64,000 nt of DNA from Gautieria morchelliformis (Eukaryota > Basidiomycota > Agaricomycetes > Gomphales > Gomphaceae): contig WHVA01000137.1 of the NCBI GenBank assembly GCA_015179125.1, forward strand, positions 167,797 to 231,796. Reading direction: 5' to 3'. Each line of letters begins with the position of its first letter. Within the stretch, counting starts at the first letter, position 1. The notes under the pieces are model-generated. The model saw nothing but the letters and a program-made list of their open reading frames with translations. It was not told the origin of the DNA and ran no database searches. Positions 1 to 9,971 of this stretch are shown piece by piece. The position numbers and the translations under genes are program-made.

Positions 1-202
1 TAACATAACAAGCCACGGATAGGGCAAGGAATACGCTGAAAAGTAGCAGATTCAGGAAGAAGAATGCTAAGGCAAATCCGTTCATAAGCTTGGAATTGCC
101 CCCATACGGAAAGCCATGCAGCAAAGAGCTGATTATCCCGGTCCCCATATTGATAGCGAACCAACCAGGGGAAAAATGCCTTAAACGCAAATTGTGCATC
201 AT
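1..202 (-). CDS. N-terminal fragment of a TDT-family (SLAC1/Ssu1-like) anion or sulfite transporter, cut by the window edge
   Basis: Reading leftwards from the ATG at 200-202, 67 codons stay open to the window edge. The start reads MMHNLRLRHFSPGWFAINMG, then a short loop and a long hydrophobic run rich in F, L and A (first membrane helices). The combination HFSPxWFAxNMGTG is characteristic of the tellurite-resistance/dicarboxylate transporter family, which includes the yeast sulfite efflux pump Ssu1 and malate transporter Mae1. Members are plasma-membrane proteins with ten helices. The family assignment comes from recognised sequence character; the substrate cannot be told from this fragment. 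An earlier exon upstream of 202 is possible. Confidence 0.6.
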   Translation of the reverse strand, partial: MMHNLRLRHFSPGWFAINMGTGIISSLLHGFPYGGNSKLMNGFALAFFFLNLLLFSVFLALSVACYV

Positions 203-439
203 TGAAATAAGTGGAATAGTTGGACGAGATACGGACCTTATGACATCTCGGAATGACTTCTTGGGCGATGACGGGCTCAACGTAGGTGCAGCTGAAGTGT
301 TGATCTACAAAAAATCATGACAGACATTAGGCCAGGGGATCTAGCTTGAGACCTTGGCATCGTGCTCACCATAGCTCCCGTATTCCAGCCGGAACGATGC
401 CCTCCTTATAAACGCACAGATATGAAATTTATGACGGTG

Positions 440-1860
440 GTGTACGGAGGGAACCTCCCCGCTGAAAGTAGCTATGAGTACAACCTGAGGTATGACGTGA
501 TGCCGACAGCGGCGAGCTCCTAGGCTCCTCACAAATCGAGCCTGACGAGTCGGAGTTGCAACGTGGCGGGCACCACGTTGAGCTCACATCGACTCTTCCC
601 CGTCGTTGCTGACATTTTGAGTACTGGATGTAGTTGTCTTCGACGCGATCTACCCTCGTGATGACTATACCGAACCTCCAACTTCGATCCACCGACGCCA
701 CTTCGGCATCGGCCCCGGACAAACCCGGCTCCGACGTGGTTCGAGATGGTGTCGAACGCACCAAGCGCGTCGATACGGAAGCTCAACGCTATCAAGGTTA
801 ACACGACTACCCAGTGCCAGACGACGAAGAGGAACACGCGTTACCGGATATCGCTCAGTATCTCAATGTTGTTCCCCCTCGCTCCGCTGTTGAACCAGAC
901 CCTCCCGATAATTCGTTCGAGTCGCACTTCAACTCCCCCGGTGGACTCTAACCCCATGCCTGATCCTGTCGCTGCTGTTTTACAGGCCCTCATTTCTAAC
1001 GCGTCTGACCCGCTCCACAACCTCATCGTCCAAGTCTCAAGTCATAGATTACCAACGCCTCGGCCCGATACATATGACTTCCAAAAACGAGCAGCTTCTG
1101 GATCAGGACGGCATCCCAAACGCCATATTGCAAATGGCTTATAGTAGTAATATATACATTCCGCTATCTTTACTCAACAACCGAAGCTCTGACGCGTGTT
1201 TGCAACAACGGAATCTCAAATAGATAAAGGCCCCCAATAGCGCTGTACGTCAAACTCTCGACACAGCTCAATTCGGATCCGAAGATACTCTCGTCCGTAT
1301 GATCTGCGAACCTGAGGTGGCCAGGGGATGGATCGACCACTAGGACAAAATGCGTGCTGACCAGCATTTCTCCCGCTGGTTCCGGCGTGGCGCAGCCACG
1401 ACAAGCAATTACGTTCTCAATTCACTAATCGACCCTTTATTATTGACTCCAAAAGTGCCGTCTACATCAGAGCTTCGAACGCGCCCGAGTCGGCTTATTC
1501 CTTGAATCCTCTGCCTCTCGTCCTGATCACCATGCTTCACGTTCCTTTCGGCCCATGGCCGTTCCTTTTGGCCCTCTTCTGATGCTCACTATCATCCTTA
1601 TGACCATCGTTCTGTCCCAACTCGTCCTCGTCGTCCAAGACAAATCCCCAACTGCTGGCATGTTGCCTGAACCGGGATCGGACGCTCAACGTTTCAAACC
1701 AATGTTCAACCAGAATTTTTGTGCCCCCCCCGCGACAACTCGAGGAGTCTCTACATCAGGTGTGGCTCAGTGGGCCACATGACCTCCGACTGCAGTGCCT
1801 CTGCATTGAACTGTCCAGACCCCATCATCTGCACATGGAAAGATAAATGCACTGTCCTCA
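440..1860 (+). pseudogene. Decayed gag-like gene of a DIRS-type retroelement
   Basis: Plus-strand pieces in several frames resemble the gag-like protein of Agaricomycete DIRS-like retroelements. One, around 1070-1200, reads SKNEQLLDQDGIPNAILQMA and continues into a 'PLSLLxNRxxDxCL' stretch. Another, near 1740-1800, is a CCHC zinc knuckle with its first cysteine changed to Tyr (Y-I-R-C-G-S-V-G-H-M-T-S-D-C), followed by C-T-W-K-D-K. In intact relatives the knuckle is followed by a C-x-x-K-D motif, which fits. Stops and frameshifts break every frame. No reverse transcriptase or tyrosine recombinase is visible nearby, so this is a relic. Assignment is from memory of the family. Confidence 0.4.
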
Positions 1861-1880
1861 CCAGCACTAGACAAGAACCC

Positions 1881-2075
1881 TGTAAGGGTAACCTCACAAG
1901 GTCTGTGGAACACACAGATCTATGGTGAAGGAGATCTAGAGACTATATAAGCATGACATGAGTAGGTACAATACACTGGGCACCTATGGTGAAGGAGATC
2001 CAGAGAGAAATGGATGAGGATCTCTGTAAGGGTAATCCTGTGTGTCATGGAGATCACACAGTGGTGTGAGCTGTG
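1881..2075. repeat. LTR-like fragment distantly related to the C1 LTR
   Basis: Begins TGTAAGGGTAACC, close to the C1 LTR start TGTAAGGGCAACC. It contains a doubled motif TATGGTGAAGGAGAT(C)xAGAG about 60 bp apart. The C1 LTR has a comparable internal doublet (GACAAGGGGAAATCCAAAG, 9539-9557 and 9602-9620). A second TGTAAGGGTAATCC occurs at 2025. No clear ends or target duplication. Confidence 0.35.
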
Positions 2076-2096
2076 TTACATATTGTGAAACCTGGT

Positions 2097-2620
2097 GTTG
2101 GAACTAGAAAGGATGGTGGCTGCAACATATGTGTTGTAGCCCTAATGAACTACTAGTCCTAAGGATTTTGGAAGTTGGAAGAGTCAGAGGAGTCAGAACT
2201 GAGGTTGACAAGGATTCAAGGTTGGTTGAAGTCAGAGTTGAGGTTGGAAGTCAGAAGTTGAGAGTGGTGGTGGAGTCAGAAGTTGGAGTGGAAGACTTAG
2301 AGAAAGAGATCCTGCAAGTGCTCACTGTGAGACTGGAGTGAAGGTGTCATGTATTGAAGTTGATAATCTGATTGCAGAATAAAGTGCATACATGAGGGGG
2401 TTTTATACAAATAACATGGAATATGAAGGTACTAAGCAAGTTCTGATGACAGCGGAGGTAGCTAAGACATATGGGGAAGTGTTATGACATGACTTTTCAG
2501 ATGGAGGTTGACTGAGCTTGGGAGTGAGGTCTGAGGTTAGGTCCAGGGTTGCAGGGTGAGGTTCAAGGGAGGAGGTTGGAGAGGGACTTGGCTTCAGCTT
2601 ACATGCTGCGCCTGTCATGA
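2097..2620 (-). repeat. Degenerate chromovirus LTR-like sequence
   Basis: Shares landmarks with the LTRs at 3698-4350, 34650-35552 and in C2: an 'AACTTATGTGTTGxxxCC'-like box near 2125, and GCATACATGAGGGGGTTTTA near 2388. On the minus strand the latter gives a TATAAAA promoter box. A second box resembling the C2 LTR (GACTTGGCTTCAGCTTA) lies near 2587, so two overlapping or nested LTR relics may be present. Diverged; boundaries approximate. Confidence 0.4.
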
Positions 2621-3346
2621 ATATATTGGAAACACACACTCATTCACCAAAAACACTATACCATCAATCCATGACACATATATATACTCACAAGTACCCA
2701 CACCATGTGACACACACATTGACACCTATTCAAGCCCTCCTGTGCTCACGTACACCTCCCTAAGCCCACACACATTCACATTCACATAATCCTCCCTACA
2801 TTATTCCATCAGCCTGCGGACCTGTCTCTGACTTGACACCAAGACCTGAGAGGTCCTGATCCGAGGAGTTGTGTGGTGGCTGGCCCATAATGCACAGAGT
2901 TTTCTTTCTTCCTTCTCCCCCCATTTATCATCACATTCCTTCTGATATCAATTCTACATACATAACACAATCAAATGATAGGTTAGTGACTACAGCAGCA
3001 GCTGGCACATCCCTCTCCGAGTTCCAATCCACATGTCCATCCTCACATTATCCGGGACATCTACCGCCATAGGCTCATGCACCATAGATAGATAAATAGC
3101 TCGAATGTACACAGAAGCTAGTCAGTCAATTGAACCCACTTATCAGTTACCCTACGGTGCTTGGAAGCACTTGATCTTGTGTTGCTGATTATTCTGAGGC
3201 GCATATACCTTGCACAACATCATTTCTCTTATTCTCAAAACCAAACTCGATTTGACTCTATATTGGAGTCTGAATCCACATCACATCCAGATACTATTCC
3301 CAGCGTTGGCGACTCTTAACAGATTAAGAGTCTCATCGTACTCACC
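2621..3346. other. AT-rich stretch without a recognisable gene
   Basis: Only short chance reading frames. CACA-rich and TCACATTC-type low-complexity sequence. No LTR, inverted repeat or family match noticed. Confidence 0.5.
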
Positions 3347-4470
3347 ATGGCACCATCTATGGCAATGGCACTGGCACATATCATGGTGAAACATGATATA
3401 CACACAAATCATATGGATATTGATCAGTCAATGTCCATGTCGCAATCAATGGTCCCAAAGCAGGGGGCCACTGACACCCTCTGGGCGCCTGTCGCCCACG
3501 AACACTGGATCACCGTGGGGTGGGAGGATGTGCTGGAAATCATCCACCCACATGATTGTGACATCTGTGCAGCGTATGCCGCGCACCACGACCAGCACCC
3601 GCAAGGTAAAGCTGAAAGACGAGGACATCAGCAAGGCCATTGACTCAGATCCATCATGCACAATGCCCAAGAGGGGCCTCTACAGGATATCCACAACTGT
3701 TATGTATTGAGATTTCCAGAAGTCAGGACTAGAAAGGACAGCGGCTTCAACTTATGTGTTGCACCCCCAATGAACTATTGTCCTAAGTATTTCAGATCGT
3801 AAGTTGGAAGTCGGAAAGTATCGAAGTGACTTGAGGTTGGAAGTTGGGTTGGAAGGCGGAAGGCAGAGAAACAGAGATTCTGCAAGAAACTTGCTGTACT
3901 AAGAACAGGAGGCAGAGCAAGGGAAATCACCTATCGAAGGTGATTATCTGATTGCAGAATAATGGGCATACATGAGGGGGTTTTATACAAAGGGCTGGGA
4001 CAACAGGTAATGGAGTAGTACTAAGCATGTTCTGGAGGAAGCGGAAGTCGGATAGACATATGGGGTAAGTAACTAATCAGGAACAAAGGACTACAAGAGG
4101 GTGCAGGGTAGCATCAAGAACAATGGGCAAAAGAACAAGGGGATGGAAAGCATATCTGAATAACGGAACAGCAGGTCTCCAGAGGGGATGGACATATGGC
4201 CTTGCTGTGCTGTGGGTTGAGTCCGGTGGGTCCGAGTAATAGAGTTGAAATAGGAAAGGATAATACAAGGGGCAGGATTGTCGGAATGATTGGGATGTCG
4301 GAAAGGAAGCGGAAGTGAGTGTTGGAAGTCGGAAATGCATGGTCATGACAACCTCAAGAAGGAGGTTGTGGACTTGAAACAAACATCCAAAGGCCATCAG
4401 GACATGCTTGATGCTGAGCACACAAAAAGAGAAAAGATGGAGGAGCAGCTGGCATTGGAAGCAAGTGATG
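3347..4470 (+). pseudogene. Relic of an element-B type ORF3, split by an LTR insertion
   Basis: The ATG at 3347 opens a frame containing EHWITVGWEDVLEIIHPHDC, then DICAAYAAHH. Element B ORF3 has EHWMIVGWEDALVIVHLDDC, then ATCVDYAAHL at the matching place. Both keep a C-x2-C-x5-H pattern. The match stops at 3697, where an LTR begins, and resumes after it (4353-4470) as NLKKEVVDLKQ, then a TEH/AEHT..EQL coiled-coil segment, parallel to B ORF3 DLKKEVKELER. This independent copy shows ORF3 belongs to an element family rather than being a chance frame. Truncated near 4470; function unknown. Confidence 0.6.
3698..4350 (-). repeat. Solo LTR of a chromovirus-like element inside the ORF3 relic
   Basis: Starts TGTTATGTATTG and ends GGTCATGACA. 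The reverse-oriented copy at 34650-35552 begins TGTTATGACC and ends ATACGTAACA, so the ends correspond. The host ORF3 sequence is interrupted exactly here. ACAAC precedes the LTR (3693-3697) and ACAAC also abuts the resumed coding sequence (4348-4352), consistent with a 5 bp target duplication partly merged with an eroded LTR end. A TATA box (TATAAAA on minus) lies near 3990. Confidence 0.65.
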
Positions 4471-4690
4471 GCTGGGCTGGTTGACATCCATTGGGGCAGG
4501 ATTATTCTTTAAAGTCAGGGGGCTGGGGTTCCATGTAGGGCTGGTGGAATGGAGGTTGGAAATGTCCTCTACATTGGAACAAACACTGCTCCAGATTTGG
4601 GTAGAGGTGGGACAGAGCAAGTGGAATTGCACATTATGCGCTGGTTTGTCTCCACAAAGGCTTTGTTCACTTCCCTGTTTCCATTTAGAT
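4450..4690 (-). pseudogene. Gag fragment related to chromovirus C1
   Basis: On the minus strand this encodes a segment with NPAPMDVNQ, matching SGPAPMDVDR just upstream of the C1 gag zinc knuckle. The plus-strand bases 4489-4683 run parallel to 14142-14345 of C1, ending in the shared GTCTCCACAAAGGC(T/C)T. It is a short decayed piece of gag C-terminal linker sequence. Confidence 0.5.
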
Positions 4691-5180
4691 ATGCAATATA
4701 TTCACAGCAAAAACAGACCATATAAACTTACCCTACCTGCAGACCATGGCAAGATCTAACCACAATGGAATACCATCATATAAACCAATGTATTCAACCA
4801 TATTACGCTAAAAATGTTTACATGGAATCTAATCAAACTGTGATAGCAAAAACAATCTACAAACATGTAGCCTTGCAGCAACCTCGGGGTTCCCCCCAGA
4901 CCCACTTATATTTATACCTAAGCCAGAAGACAGAACTAAAATTAACCTCCAACCACCAACTCCTAACTAACAAAAACCCCTAGCTGGAGGCTTGCACCGC
5001 CTTCAGACCCCAGTGAGATCTAACTACCAAGAAGGGTTTACTGTCATAAAAAGAATCAGCTTATTCTGCCATATGATGCTAAGCGCTTACACAGAATCTA
5101 ACCAAAAAAAAAAAAAACCCTGGCAGATATCTAAATGTTACAAACCAGGTGACTGGGGTAGCCTTGATCCCCATGAATTC
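4691..5180. other. AT-rich stretch, no gene seen
   Basis: Contains an A14 run near 5105 and several imperfect short repeats (CATGGAATCTAA / CACAGAATCTAA type). No coding similarity recognised. Confidence 0.5.
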
Positions 5181-5204
5181 TTTTTTGACCCACTTTCAGG
5201 TCAA

Positions 5205-5400
5205 GTCGATATGCCAATCCACTATCTCCCTTTTACAGGCATCAAGACTATTGTCATCAAGTTCTGATGCAGACTTGACCTGATGCTCCAGAACCAAGTT
5301 GTACTGCTTGGGGATGGAACTCCCAACTTCTATGACCTGGAAGGGTGTTATGACAATGCTGCACATCAAGCCAGACTCCACCACTTCTGCCAATCTCTGC
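5205..5400 (+). pseudogene. Inverted C1-like gag fragment
   Basis: Plus-strand translation gives IKTIVIKF, then LMLQNQVVLLGDGTPNFYDL and EGCYDNAA. C1 gag (minus strand) has KTIVIKFRRGLDP, then TLQNQVALLGDGAPDFDDP and EGWYQAA. The fragment is therefore a gag piece in the opposite orientation to the one at 4450-4690, which implies a rearrangement or two separate relics. A stop (TGA at 5265) and indels disable it. Confidence 0.6.
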
Positions 5401-5559
5401 CACTTTACCACTTTTGACATCCCCTCCTGTAAGGACCCAGCCTTTGGCCAGTTACTTATCAGTACAACCCTTTTTCTGAACCCAAGCCTTGTGATACTTG
5501 TGCCCGAGTCCTGTGATTCTAAGCCCAAGCCTGAGCTCATATCTGAGCTTGATCCCATG

Positions 5560-6009
5560 TGTTAAGGTTGTGTTCGTACCGCAGTTCAGCTATACTAGGC
5601 CGAACTCGGGTCTCGGGTTGGAGGGCTTGGCTTCAACCTCTTGGGTTGCGCCCACTCTATGTTCCGCCCTGATTTCGGGAGCGGTCTCAGCTATAAGCCG
5701 AGATATGGATTTCGATATCAAGCAAAGGGTCTCAAGTACGATAAGCTAATTTGATATCTGAACTGAGGAGCTACTGTACATGGACTGGAGGTCTATATAG
5801 TAAAGTAGCATGCAGGGTCGTGAAGAGAACATGATCGGATCAATGGTCAGGGGAAACAAGGGGCAGACAAACGGGGAACTAACTAATAAGGGAATCAGGG
5901 GTGATGGGAAGTGTGAAGGGGAACCCGAAGGAAGCCGAGAATAACCCGAGGCTCCCGAACGAGAGCCGAAGCTGAGGCTTCGGTCCGGATTCAGGAATGG
6001 GTTGTAACA
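5560..6009 (-). repeat. 3' LTR of chromovirus A
   Basis: Plus-strand ends are TGTTAAGG at the left and GTTGTAACA at the right, giving inverted TGTTA/TAACA termini. It is followed by a minus-strand polypurine tract. The internal box 'GGCTTCAACCTCTTGGGTTG' resembles the C2 LTR box near 21640. The left end could alternatively be at 5571. No partner LTR remains. Confidence 0.6.
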
Positions 6010-6022
6010 GTACCTCCCCCTT
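6010..6022 (-). other. Polypurine tract of chromovirus A
   Basis: On the minus strand AAGGGGGAGGTAC directly precedes the LTR start TGTTACAACCC. This is the expected plus-strand priming site for Gypsy elements. Confidence 0.65.
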
Positions 6023-6150
6023 ATGGCCGAACCCATGAGGCCATAAGTGAGATCCCGCAGATTGCCGGGTCGAGGTAGTTATGTAAGCTTTGTTTTGTGT
6101 TCTGCTTCTTGTCTTCTCCCATCATCATCAAATTCACGGATCAATGTCAG

Positions 6151-7425
6151 ATGCACGTGAAAATCCTATCGAGGTCGACGCGGAGCTCGCACAGGCTGAG
6201 CGCGAAGCGGATGAGGGAATTGCAGGAAAAGTGGCAACTTGCGCAGGAGCGCAAAGCTGCAGTAGATAAGAAACGGCGGGAGGACACTGAAAAAGCCGAA
6301 GTGGAACGGAAGGTGCAGGCCAAAGCCGCGCGGATCGCTGAAGAGGCGAAAAAAGCCGAAGAGGCTCGGAAAGCTGAAGAAGCACAGGAGGAAGAGAGGC
6401 GGGTTTTGAAGGTGAAAGCCAACGAGGCTCGGAAAGCAAAAGGGCCGGTTTTCGAACGTGAGCGCCAACGACTTATCGATTTACTGGAAGCTGAATCGAT
6501 TCGACAAGCCGATGTGGATCAGAACATCCATATCCCGTTGCCCGAGCCGATCGTATTGGATTTGGCAACTGTGCAAGTGCGGATTCTCGACATGAAACAT
6601 GTGGCCGAAAGAAATGCGGCTAAGGCAAATCTGAAAGCCTTGGGGCCTTGGAAATGGAAGATGACCAAGGAGTCAGACGAAGAGGTGAGTCCTCGGGTCG
6701 GGTCGGTTTGGTTTATTATGATTTTTTTGACTTATGTTTTTTAGCATGAACCTTGCGAAGCATGTAGGCATTGCCAGACCCGGTGCCTACATGGAAAAAA
6801 GACCGCGTGGCAGCAGTGCGTGAACTGGAAGGTCCGGTGCAGCTTCCTGGATGGGAAGCAGAAATGGAAGGATGAGGATGCGACTGAGGGACCGGCGCCG
6901 AAAAAGGCCAAGGTGTCGCCGGTCAAGCCATCGGGAGCCATTCCGACGGTGGACATCCATGTGGGTCCATTGGGGGCCAGGATTAAGGGCTTAATGCCCG
7001 ACAGGTTTTCGGGAGCAGAAGTCTCCCGGATGGTGAGGGGGTTATTGACTCGCCAGAGCGAGCAATTGGAGTGGAGCAACCACCTTCTTCGGGGGGTACT
7101 GGATTTTGTGCAGCGGATAGAGCGGCACAATTCCTGGTTAAACAAGCGGTTGGAGTTGTGGGCCACTGTGGCCAAGAACGTGTCCTTATGGACGGGAACA
7201 CGTTCGGATTGGGGCGGGTTTGATGTGGCTAGGGGTTCGGGTTCAGGGGAAAAGGGAGTGGAGGAAGGGGATAAGGGAAAAGGAAAGGAGAGGGATGAGA
7301 CAGAGGGAAAAATGGGAGCGGGGTCGGGATCGGATTTGGAATCGGGTTCGGAAAACAGGGATGAGGAAGACGAGCAGGATGATGAGGGTGCGGGAGTGGA
7401 GGATGAGACTATGGAAGACAACTAA
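6151..7425 (+). CDS. Antisense accessory gene of chromovirus A: coiled-coil, cysteine-cluster protein
   Basis: Plus-strand gene inside the minus-strand element, between the 3' LTR and the end of pol. Exon 1 (6151-6684) encodes a long, highly charged coiled coil (repeats of AEEAKKAEEARKAEEAQ type). The intron 6685-6744 has GTGAGT...TTTTAG ends and joins in frame. Exon 2 begins HEPCEACRHCQTRC and continues to CVNWKVRCSF: a C-x2-C-x6-C cluster then two more cysteines, where the C2 homologue has three. A basic patch PKKAKV and a very acidic C-terminus follow; the TAA stop is at 7423-7425. About 404 residues. Another ATG at 6144 opens an acidic N-terminus in a different frame, so a one-base frameshift near 6215 may have altered the original start. 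Function unknown; nuclear or nucleic-acid binding is inferred. Confidence 0.6.
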
Positions 7426-7562
7426 CTAATATTTGTTTTTTGTTGTTTTTCTATACTAATTGTGAATATTTTTTCTTGGTGTTTTTTGTCTAACTAAGAA
7501 AGTGACCATTAAATGAGAGAAAGGAAACGGGGAGCCGAGGCTTGGGTTCAGGGAACCCATGG

Positions 7563-8688
7563 TCAAGGCTTGGCAGGGTAGGCTGAGTGAAAGTCGGTCA
7601 CGATCTCGGCCGCATGGCCGAGCTCGGTTGCGAGGACCCATGACGTCTCTTCATCGGTACCTTCATAACCAGCCCAATGGACAAGGTACAGGAGGTTACA
7701 GGGTCTACGGCGTCGGTCGATCTTGGAATCAAGAACCTTGGAAATCTCATACTCGGTCTTGCTGTCGATCTCGACTGAACCCGGTTTGGGATGGTATTCG
7801 GGATTGCAGGTTCGAGCATGGAGACGTGGAAGACCAGGTGGACTGCCTGAAGGTTATCCGGCAGGCGTAGAATGTAAGCTTGGGATCCGGCCTGGCCAAT
7901 AATCTCAAAGGGACCGAGGTACTTCTCAGCCAACTTCTTCGAGGGCCGGTTTGTCCGGAAGAACTGCGCTTTTACAAACGCGGAGGATCCTATTGCGAAC
8001 TCGGGAGCGGGAGCGCAATGCGCGTTGGCCAAGACCTGATACCGAGATTGAGTGGATTTAATTTGCTCTTTCAGGGCAGCGTGAAGCTGGTCAAGGTCAA
8101 CTGTGAAGTCTCGGGCTCAGGAGGATGCGAGGTCCCGTTCAGGGTGAACCGTGAGGTTCGGGCTGTATCCCTTGTTGGCAAAGAAGGGTGATATGCCAGC
8201 AGTTGCACTGGGAGCATTGTTGTACGCAAACTCAGCGAGTGGTAGCAATCTGGACCAATTGTCCTGTTGATAATTGCAATACACATGAAGGTACTGTTCC
8301 AGAGTTTGGTTGACACATTCGGTTTGACCGTCGCCTTCGGGATGATATCCCAAGGTGAAATGTAGTTTCATGTCAAGAGCCTTGCCCAGGGAACGGAAAA
8401 AGTGCGAAACAAATTCCGAACCTCAGTCGGATGTCACATGGCTGGGGACACCGTGCTTCGAGAAAACGTGCAAGATGAACAGGCGGGCGAGGTCTGCGGA
8501 TGTGACCGTGTCGTGGGTCAGGATGAATATGCTCTGTTTGGTTAAGCGGCAAACTACTACAAGGATCACAGTGAATCCCGAAGACACCGGCAATTGCTCA
8601 ATGAAATCCATGGAGATGGAATTCCAAGGCTGCTCGGGTATCGGAAGCTGCTGCAGGGAGCCGTAAGGCTGATGACGCTGTGACTTTG
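7563..8688 (-). pseudogene. Pol C-terminal part of chromovirus A (integrase core to chromodomain)
   Basis: Minus-strand translation continues the pol from 30674. It starts with SQRHQPYGSL and the integrase core (SMDFIEQLPVSSGF, then HGVPSHVTSD), followed by the YHPEGDGQTE box, the FLGPFEI linker domain and a chromodomain (YEISKVLDSKID, YLVHWAGYEGTDEETSW), ending at a TGA at 7563-7565. Several frameshifts are needed. The break at 8688 is the element B insertion, whose duplicated target CTTTG is seen on both sides. Confidence 0.8.
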
Positions 8689-8902
8689 TGTAAATAACCC
8701 GTGTATCTACATGTACATTAGTTACTTACATAATCCCAGTGGGCCCCTTAGGGACCCACCGTATAGTTTATGCGTGGGAACCGGCCAGCGGTTCCCATCG
8801 CATCTTACCCTTACACTGTCACTACGTAGCATCAGAATACCACACATTGGTCAAGTTCTGTCGTGCTCTTGTGACCTGAGGATTAAGATAGATATCTTTA
8901 CA
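8689..8902 (+). repeat. 5' LTR of element B
   Basis: TGTAAATAACCC...ATCTTTACA, with inverted TGTAAA/TTTACA ends. Same length as the copy at 30455-30668 and nearly identical to it. Confidence 0.88.
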
Positions 8903-9018
8903 CCTTTTTGAACTATCCTGCGGTTGATCGCCACGTGACCAACCGATAGTGGATTCGAAGCAATCTTGAAAAAGATCGCTGCGTCGACGACTAAACATCG
9001 TTGAGACCCTCCAGTAGA

Positions 9019-9114
9019 CCCTTACACTGTCACTATGTAGCATCAGAATACCACACATTGGTCAAGTTCTGTCGTGCTCTTGTGACCTGAGGCTTAAGAT
9101 AGATATCTTTACAC
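9019..9114 (+). repeat. Duplicate of the 3' end of the B LTR in the leader
   Basis: About 95 bp starting ACCCTTACACTGTCACTA and ending ATATCTTTACAC repeat the last part of the 5' LTR (8808-8903). Unique sequence 8904-9018 separates the two copies. It lies immediately before the first ATG of B (9118), so the transcript leader carries an extra LTR-end copy. It may reflect template switching during reverse transcription. Confidence 0.75.
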
Positions 9115-9491
9115 TTGATGATTCCACGCAGTCGAAGACGGACACGAGCGACGAGCTCGAGGTCCACACCCCAGGCGCAGCCCAGTGACACGACAGCTGA
9201 CGCTATCCTGGACCAAGAGACCAGGACGATAGAAGACGGAGAGATCGTAGATCTCACCACCATCGTCCCCTCAGTAGAGAACGAGGAAAACCCCGACCAC
9301 GTCTCGTCGAGCGTGGCCGAAGAAGAGACGACGCCGAGCGACGAGCCGGCACCGCCCCCCCATCTCCCTCTACCCGAGGACAAAGGAAAGGGCAGAGAAG
9401 TCTCGCCGTCGTCAGATGGTAGAGCAACAACATCGAGACGGGCACAAAGCCACGACTCAAACCGACGCTCACGAAGTAGAGCGACGATGAT

Positions 9492-9971
9492 TGTAAGGGC
9501 AACCCTGGCTAGTCGTGGAGATCACGCTACCACACAACTGACAAGGGGAAATCCAAAGTATGTATAAATGAACAGAGCATACAAGAGAGGGGGTTCTCAC
9601 CTGACAAGGGGAAATCCAAAGAGAAAAGTCTAAGGACCCCCAATGTCAGCGAGCCCGTATTATACTACGCTGCGCAGCCAGGGACAACACTTGGCACCCG
9701 CCATCAACCCTGCATCCCCCTGACCCTTGATCGACCCTTGATGCCACCTATTATGCGAGTCGCTTGATTTCCGACACTGTTCCGGGGCGGAAGTCGGAAA
9801 TTGGAGTGGAACTGGCAAGGCGAACGGAACTGGTGGAAGTTCTCCCAGAAGCGGAATTGTTCCCGAAAGCGGATGCGGAGATGGAATCGGAACCGGAAGC
9901 GGAGTCGGAAATGGAGTCGGAACTGGGTGTGGTGTCGGAACTGGAAATGGAAAACAGGGTGTCCCCTGACA
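9492..9971 (-). repeat. 3' LTR of C1
   Basis: 480 bp; plus-strand ends TGTAAGGGCAACC and TGTCCCCTGACA. It contains a stretch rich in GGAA/CGGAA that also encodes the C-terminal tail of pol on the minus strand, with the pol stop at 9751. A likely TATA element (TTTATACAT on minus) lies near 9560. Confidence 0.92.

Noticed and set aside
6097-6150. Start of the antisense gene of A at 6097
   Set aside because: The codon there is GTG. The first in-frame ATG is at 6151; another ATG at 6144 is in a different frame.
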